Assembly: GCF_900129575.1 (NCBI RefSeq)
Contig: NZ_FQWE01000003.1
Location: 1-64,000 of the forward strand
Reading direction: 5' to 3'
DNA: 64,000 nt
From: Flavobacterium segetis
Lineage (GTDB): Bacteria > Bacteroidota > Bacteroidia > Flavobacteriales > Flavobacteriaceae
Shown here: positions 62,946 through 64,000 of the stretch, in pieces
Layout of the letters: the number at the start of each line of letters is the position of its first letter
How positions within the stretch are numbered: position 1 is the stretch's first letter
Notes under the pieces: model-generated
Database searches by the model: none
Told to the model about the DNA's origin: nothing
What the model saw: the letters and a program-made list of their open reading frames with translations, nothing else
Made by a program: the position numbers and the translations under genes

Positions 62946-64000
62946 TTATTTCTCATCATTTTTACTTTGATGTCTTAGTTTTTGTAAGGTAAAAGAAAAT
63001 TCAGAACCAACACCAAAAGTACTGTCGACATAAATTTTCTCGTTGTGCGCCTCGATAATGTGCTTTACTATTGACAAACCTAATCCTGAACCACCTTCTG
63101 TTCTTGCACCGCTTTTATCAACTCTATAAAATCTTTCAAAAAGTCTTGGAATATTTTTTTTAATTATCCCTTCTCCATTGTCTGTAATACGAACTATAAC
63201 TTTGTCTTGTGTTAAATCTTCAATGCTTACCTCGGTAGAACCTTTTACTTCTCCATATTTAATTGAGTTAACTATTAAATTAACAACTGCTTGTTGTATC
63301 TTTTCTTGATCGCCTATTACTATTATAGGCTTATTATACTTCATATCAAACATCAGTAAAATATCTTTTTTAGATGCTTTCATTTCGAGCAAATCAAAAA
63401 CATTTTGAATAAGTTTTACGATATCAAATTCAGTTATTTCAAGATTCAACTCGCCTATTTCTAGTTTAGAAATCATGTCTAGATCCTGAACAATATAAAT
63501 AAGACGTTCTACTCCCTTTTCGGCTCGCTCTAAATATTTTTTCCGAATTGCTTTATCATTCATAGCGCCATCAAGTAAAGTTGATAAGTAACCTTGAACC
63601 ATAAATAAAGGTGTTTTTAATTCGTGAGACACATTTCCAAGAAATTCGCGCCTGTATTCTTCACGCACTTTTAGAGTTTCAATTTCTAGCTTTTTATCTG
63701 TCGCAAATTTTTTAACTTCACGCGTAAGCGTTGCCATGTCTGTGGTAATAGGCTGACTCCTAAAAGTACTAGATTCAAGCAAAGCAACATCGTCATAGAT
63801 TTTTTTTACCTTTTTGTAAATGAAACGTTCTACACGATATTGAATTACCACAAATGAAAAAAAAGCAATTAATAAAGCAAAAATAAAACAAAATTGAAAA
63901 GAGAAATTAAAAAATAAGTAGGTCAATAAACCAACTAATCCAGTAGAGAAAAAAGTAATGTAAAGTGATGACATTACGGCAAAGCGGTATGTTTTTTTAA
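62946..64000 (-). CDS. PhoR-like sensor histidine kinase, 5' end beyond the window
   Basis: Two membrane segments lie at the N-terminus (about residues 1-45), followed by a short linker and a dimerisation/phosphorylation domain with the histidine in NVSHELKTPLFMVQGYLSTLL. The ATPase domain shows GDQEKIQQAVVNLIVNSIKYG (N box), DNGEGI (G1) and GGSGLGLSIVKHIIEAH (G2). An in-frame ATG sits at 63974, but the reading frame stays open to the window edge and the residues before it (KKTYRFAV) look like native N-terminal sequence, so the true start probably lies just outside. The partner response regulator is not in the window. Confidence 0.88.
   Translation of the reverse strand, partial: KKTYRFAVMSSLYITFFSTGLVGLLTYLFFNFSFQFCFIFALLIAFFSFVVIQYRVERFIYKKVKKIYDDVALLESSTFRSQPITTDMATLTREVKKFATDKKLEIETLKVREEYRREFLGNVSHELKTPLFMVQGYLSTLLDGAMNDKAIRKKYLERAEKGVERLIYIVQDLDMISKLEIGELNLEITEFDIVKLIQNVFDLLEMKASKKDILLMFDMKYNKPIIVIGDQEKIQQAVVNLIVNSIKYGEVKGSTEVSIEDLTQDKVIVRITDNGEGIIKKNIPRLFERFYRVDKSGARTEGGSGLGLSIVKHIIEAHNEKIYVDSTFGVGSEFSFTLQKLRHQSKNDEK

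Overview
The window reads as chromosomal DNA of a member of the Flavobacteriaceae, most likely Flavobacterium or a close relative. It is AT-rich. Most transcription units start behind a TAnnTTTG box, the Bacteroidota sigma-A -7 element, and no Shine-Dalgarno sequences stand out. Gene content fits: gldA (gliding motility), an ExbB-ExbD-ExbD-TonB cluster, a DAHP synthase-chorismate mutase fusion, a DUF5723 outer-membrane protein and the kynurenine-pathway enzymes Kmo and KynU. I saw no rRNA, tRNA, CRISPR array, prophage or intact insertion sequence. This is mostly core genome.

Layout. 0-4 kb: an FtsX/LolC-type permease, a cysteine-cluster protein, a methyltransferase, a DUF2059 protein and queE. 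4-10 kb: a minus-strand operon exbB-exbD-exbD-tonB-small membrane protein-PstS-like lipoprotein-TPR protein. 10-22 kb: a HerA-like ATPase, a cupin, a type-II NADH dehydrogenase, kmo, a penicillin acylase-family hydrolase, a flavin reductase plus iron-sulfur photolyase pair, a glycine-zipper lipoprotein, kynU and a SIMPL protein. 22-29 kb: queA, aroA, a MazG-like pyrophosphohydrolase, an amino-acid permease plus MscS channel, dtd and rsgA. 29-34.4 kb: the aromatic operon, read on the minus strand as pheA, aminotransferase, tyrA, DAHP synthase-chorismate mutase. 34.5-42 kb: an M28 peptidase, gldA, a DUF389 protein, a polysaccharide deacetylase, fbp, a GNAT protein and aspartate kinase. 42.2-43.2 kb: a gene-poor kilobase with decayed coding fragments. 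43-53 kb: a 1143-residue outer-membrane protein, a glycosyltransferase, rdgB, a DEAD-box helicase, a carboxypeptidase-regulatory-like protein, a 36-residue lysine-rich protein not covered by ordinary ORF cut-offs, and guaB. 53-64 kb: a P-type ATPase, a DUF5723 protein with its lipoprotein partner, HMG-CoA lyase, a SatD-like regulator with a DUF3307 protein, pyrD, pepT and a PhoR-like histidine kinase cut by the window edge.

Two regulatory systems stand out. First, upstream of pheA (34238-34430) lies what looks like a complete transcription-attenuation leader. It has a promoter, a 26-codon leader peptide containing FYFSNSYYFFW, an antiterminator stem and a Rho-independent terminator that compete for the same strand. 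This would let aromatic aminoacyl-tRNA supply control the four-gene aromatic operon. Second, between HMG-CoA lyase and the SatD-like gene lie three copies of TATTAC-N8-GTAATA at exactly 28-bp intervals (59035-59110). They look like an operator array for the helix-turn-helix SatD-like protein encoded next to them.
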